Assembly (NCBI GenBank): GCA_934675225.1
Contig: CAKUQA010000115.1
Location: 1-5,401 of the forward strand
Reading direction: 5' to 3'
Source: an uncultured Candidatus Melainabacteria bacterium
GTDB lineage: Bacteria > Cyanobacteriota > Vampirovibrionia > Gastranaerophilales > Gastranaerophilaceae
DNA length: 5,401 nt
Part shown: positions 4,615 to 5,401 of the stretch, one piece after another
Numbering within the stretch: position 1 is the first letter of the stretch
Layout: every line of letters begins with the position of its first letter
Program-made: the position numbers and the translations under genes
The notes under the pieces: model-generated
Told to the model about the DNA's origin: nothing
Database searches by the model: none
The model's input: the letters and a program-made list of their open reading frames with translations, nothing else

Positions 4615-5361
4615 ATGAATAAAAATTTGTTATGCAAAATTAAAACATCTTCTGTTTCTGGAGATAATAAACCAGCATTTACATTAGCAGAAGTGCTTAT
4701 TACTCTTGGAATAATAGGAGTTGTTGCAGCTTTAACAATGCCTACTCTAATAGCAAACTACAAAAATAAAGTTTTGATAAATCAATCAAAGAATTCATAT
4801 TCCAAACTTTCTAATGCGCTAATCTTGTCAAAAGAACAAAATGGTTTTGATTCATTTGGGGATTTATTTGGTCCTAATTATACAAATGATGAAATCATTC
4901 AGGAATTATCCAAAAGTCTCCCAATAACAAAGATTTGCAAAGCCGGACAAAGCGGTTGTTGGAATTGGAAAACAAAAAATTATAGCAAACTCTATAGAGA
5001 CGGTAAAACAGTATACTATAATTATAATACAGCTAGCACAGCCGTATTAAATGATGGAAGCGTTATCAGTGTTTATAAATTTCCTCATAACGGAGGTTGC
5101 GAATGGACTTATACAACTAATAAAAGAGACGAAAAAGGAAACGTTGTAAAAGACGATAGTGGAAATCCAATAACAGAAAGCAGTCATCAAACCAGATGTG
5201 CACAAATCATTCTGGATATAAATGGAGCCAAAGGACCAAACCAATTTGGAGCAGACACTTGGGATGTTGGCGTATACGCCCAAAAATTAAATATAAATAA
5301 CGCCACTTTTTTCTACAATGATAAACTTAATTATTCTGATTACAGAGAAGGCGAAGAATAA
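4615..5361 (+). CDS. Type IV pilin / type II secretion pseudopilin-like protein
   Basis: 248 residues from ATG 4615. A 21-residue leader (MNKNLLCKIK... ending in DNKPA) precedes the class III signal FTLAEVLITLGIIGVVAAL, which is the prepilin peptidase cleavage and N-methylation domain. Predicted cleavage is A21|F22, with the key Glu at +5 (E26) and a hydrophobic helix to about residue 45. The rest would be exposed outside the membrane. Four cysteines lie in the mature part (C108, C115, C162, C195), enough for two disulfides. DINGAKGPN (201-209) followed by GADTWDVGVY resembles the calcium-binding DxNGxxGPN end of GspG/GspH-like pseudopilins. A DEKGNVVKDDSGNPI loop (172-186) is rich in D, G and N. 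The leader is longer than classical ones, and Ala replaces Gly at -1. Such proteins are exported and assembled into a pilus or pseudopilus; assembly genes are not in this window. It is transcribed divergently from the HTH gene, from a promoter bracketed by two dyads. No hairpin terminator is seen after the stop. Confidence 0.88.
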   Translation: MNKNLLCKIKTSSVSGDNKPAFTLAEVLITLGIIGVVAALTMPTLIANYKNKVLINQSKNSYSKLSNALILSKEQNGFDSFGDLFGPNYTNDEIIQELSKSLPITKICKAGQSGCWNWKTKNYSKLYRDGKTVYYNYNTASTAVLNDGSVISVYKFPHNGGCEWTYTTNKRDEKGNVVKDDSGNPITESSHQTRCAQIILDINGAKGPNQFGADTWDVGVYAQKLNINNATFFYNDKLNYSDYREGEE

Positions 5362-5401
5362 TTTTTCTACATTTTCTTTACTAAAATCAATACAATAAGT
5401 G
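5362..5401. other. 3' flank of the pilin gene
   Basis: Forty A/T-rich bases to the window end. No hairpin terminator is visible. TACAAT at 5391-5396 could be a -10 box for a gene beyond the edge, but its -35 position (TACATT, 5368-5373) is poor. Confidence 0.3.

Noticed and set aside
5047..5283. 78-codon open frame on the minus strand
   Set aside because: It is antisense to the pilin gene across its conserved DxNGxxGPN motif and has no support of its own.

Overview
The window is AT-rich bacterial chromosome, densely packed, with nine protein genes (one cut by the left edge) and no RNA genes, insertion sequences or CRISPR arrays. The combination of genes suggests a low-GC member of the non-photosynthetic cyanobacterial lineage (Melainabacteria/Gastranaerophilales-like). 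PdxJ indicates the DXP-dependent vitamin B6 route, which Firmicutes generally lack. MurT is shared by Gram-positives and Cyanobacteria. The pseudopilin begins with the AFTLAEVLITLGIIGVVAA type of N-terminus that I associate with gut Gastranaerophilales. This placement is an inference from gene content; no marker gene is present to prove it.

Left part (1-1374, minus strand): a murT-type Mur ligase gene is followed after 2 bases by the start of pdxJ, so the two are probably co-transcribed. The usual MurT partner gene gatD is not next to murT here. Middle part (1442-2936, plus strand): a two-membrane-segment protein of unknown function, then a cassette of small membrane-anchored proteins in the order YtxH-like, DUF948 (YtxG-like), YtxH-like. 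The two YtxH genes each have an extended -10 promoter with a dyad at or next to it, and the cassette ends in a strong hairpin terminator that also serves the convergent genes.

Right part (2995-4545, minus strand): an HTH (Cro/C1-type) regulator, an RluC/RluD-like pseudouridine synthase with its own strong promoter that seems to give a leaderless mRNA, and a LapA-like two-membrane-segment/coiled-coil protein translated from a ribosome site inside the end of the synthase gene. Divergent from the HTH gene is a type IV pilin/pseudopilin-like gene (4615-5361, plus strand).

The most interesting part is the 69-base region between the HTH and pilin genes. It holds a near-consensus promoter for the pilin gene (TTGCAT, 17 bases, TATAAT). 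This is bracketed by two copies of one operator-like dyad (a perfect 18-base palindrome and a 13/16 match to its core), centred 40 bases apart. The second copy covers both the pilin -35 box and the HTH start codon. This looks like a compact local switch in which the small repressor would control both itself and a surface pilin.
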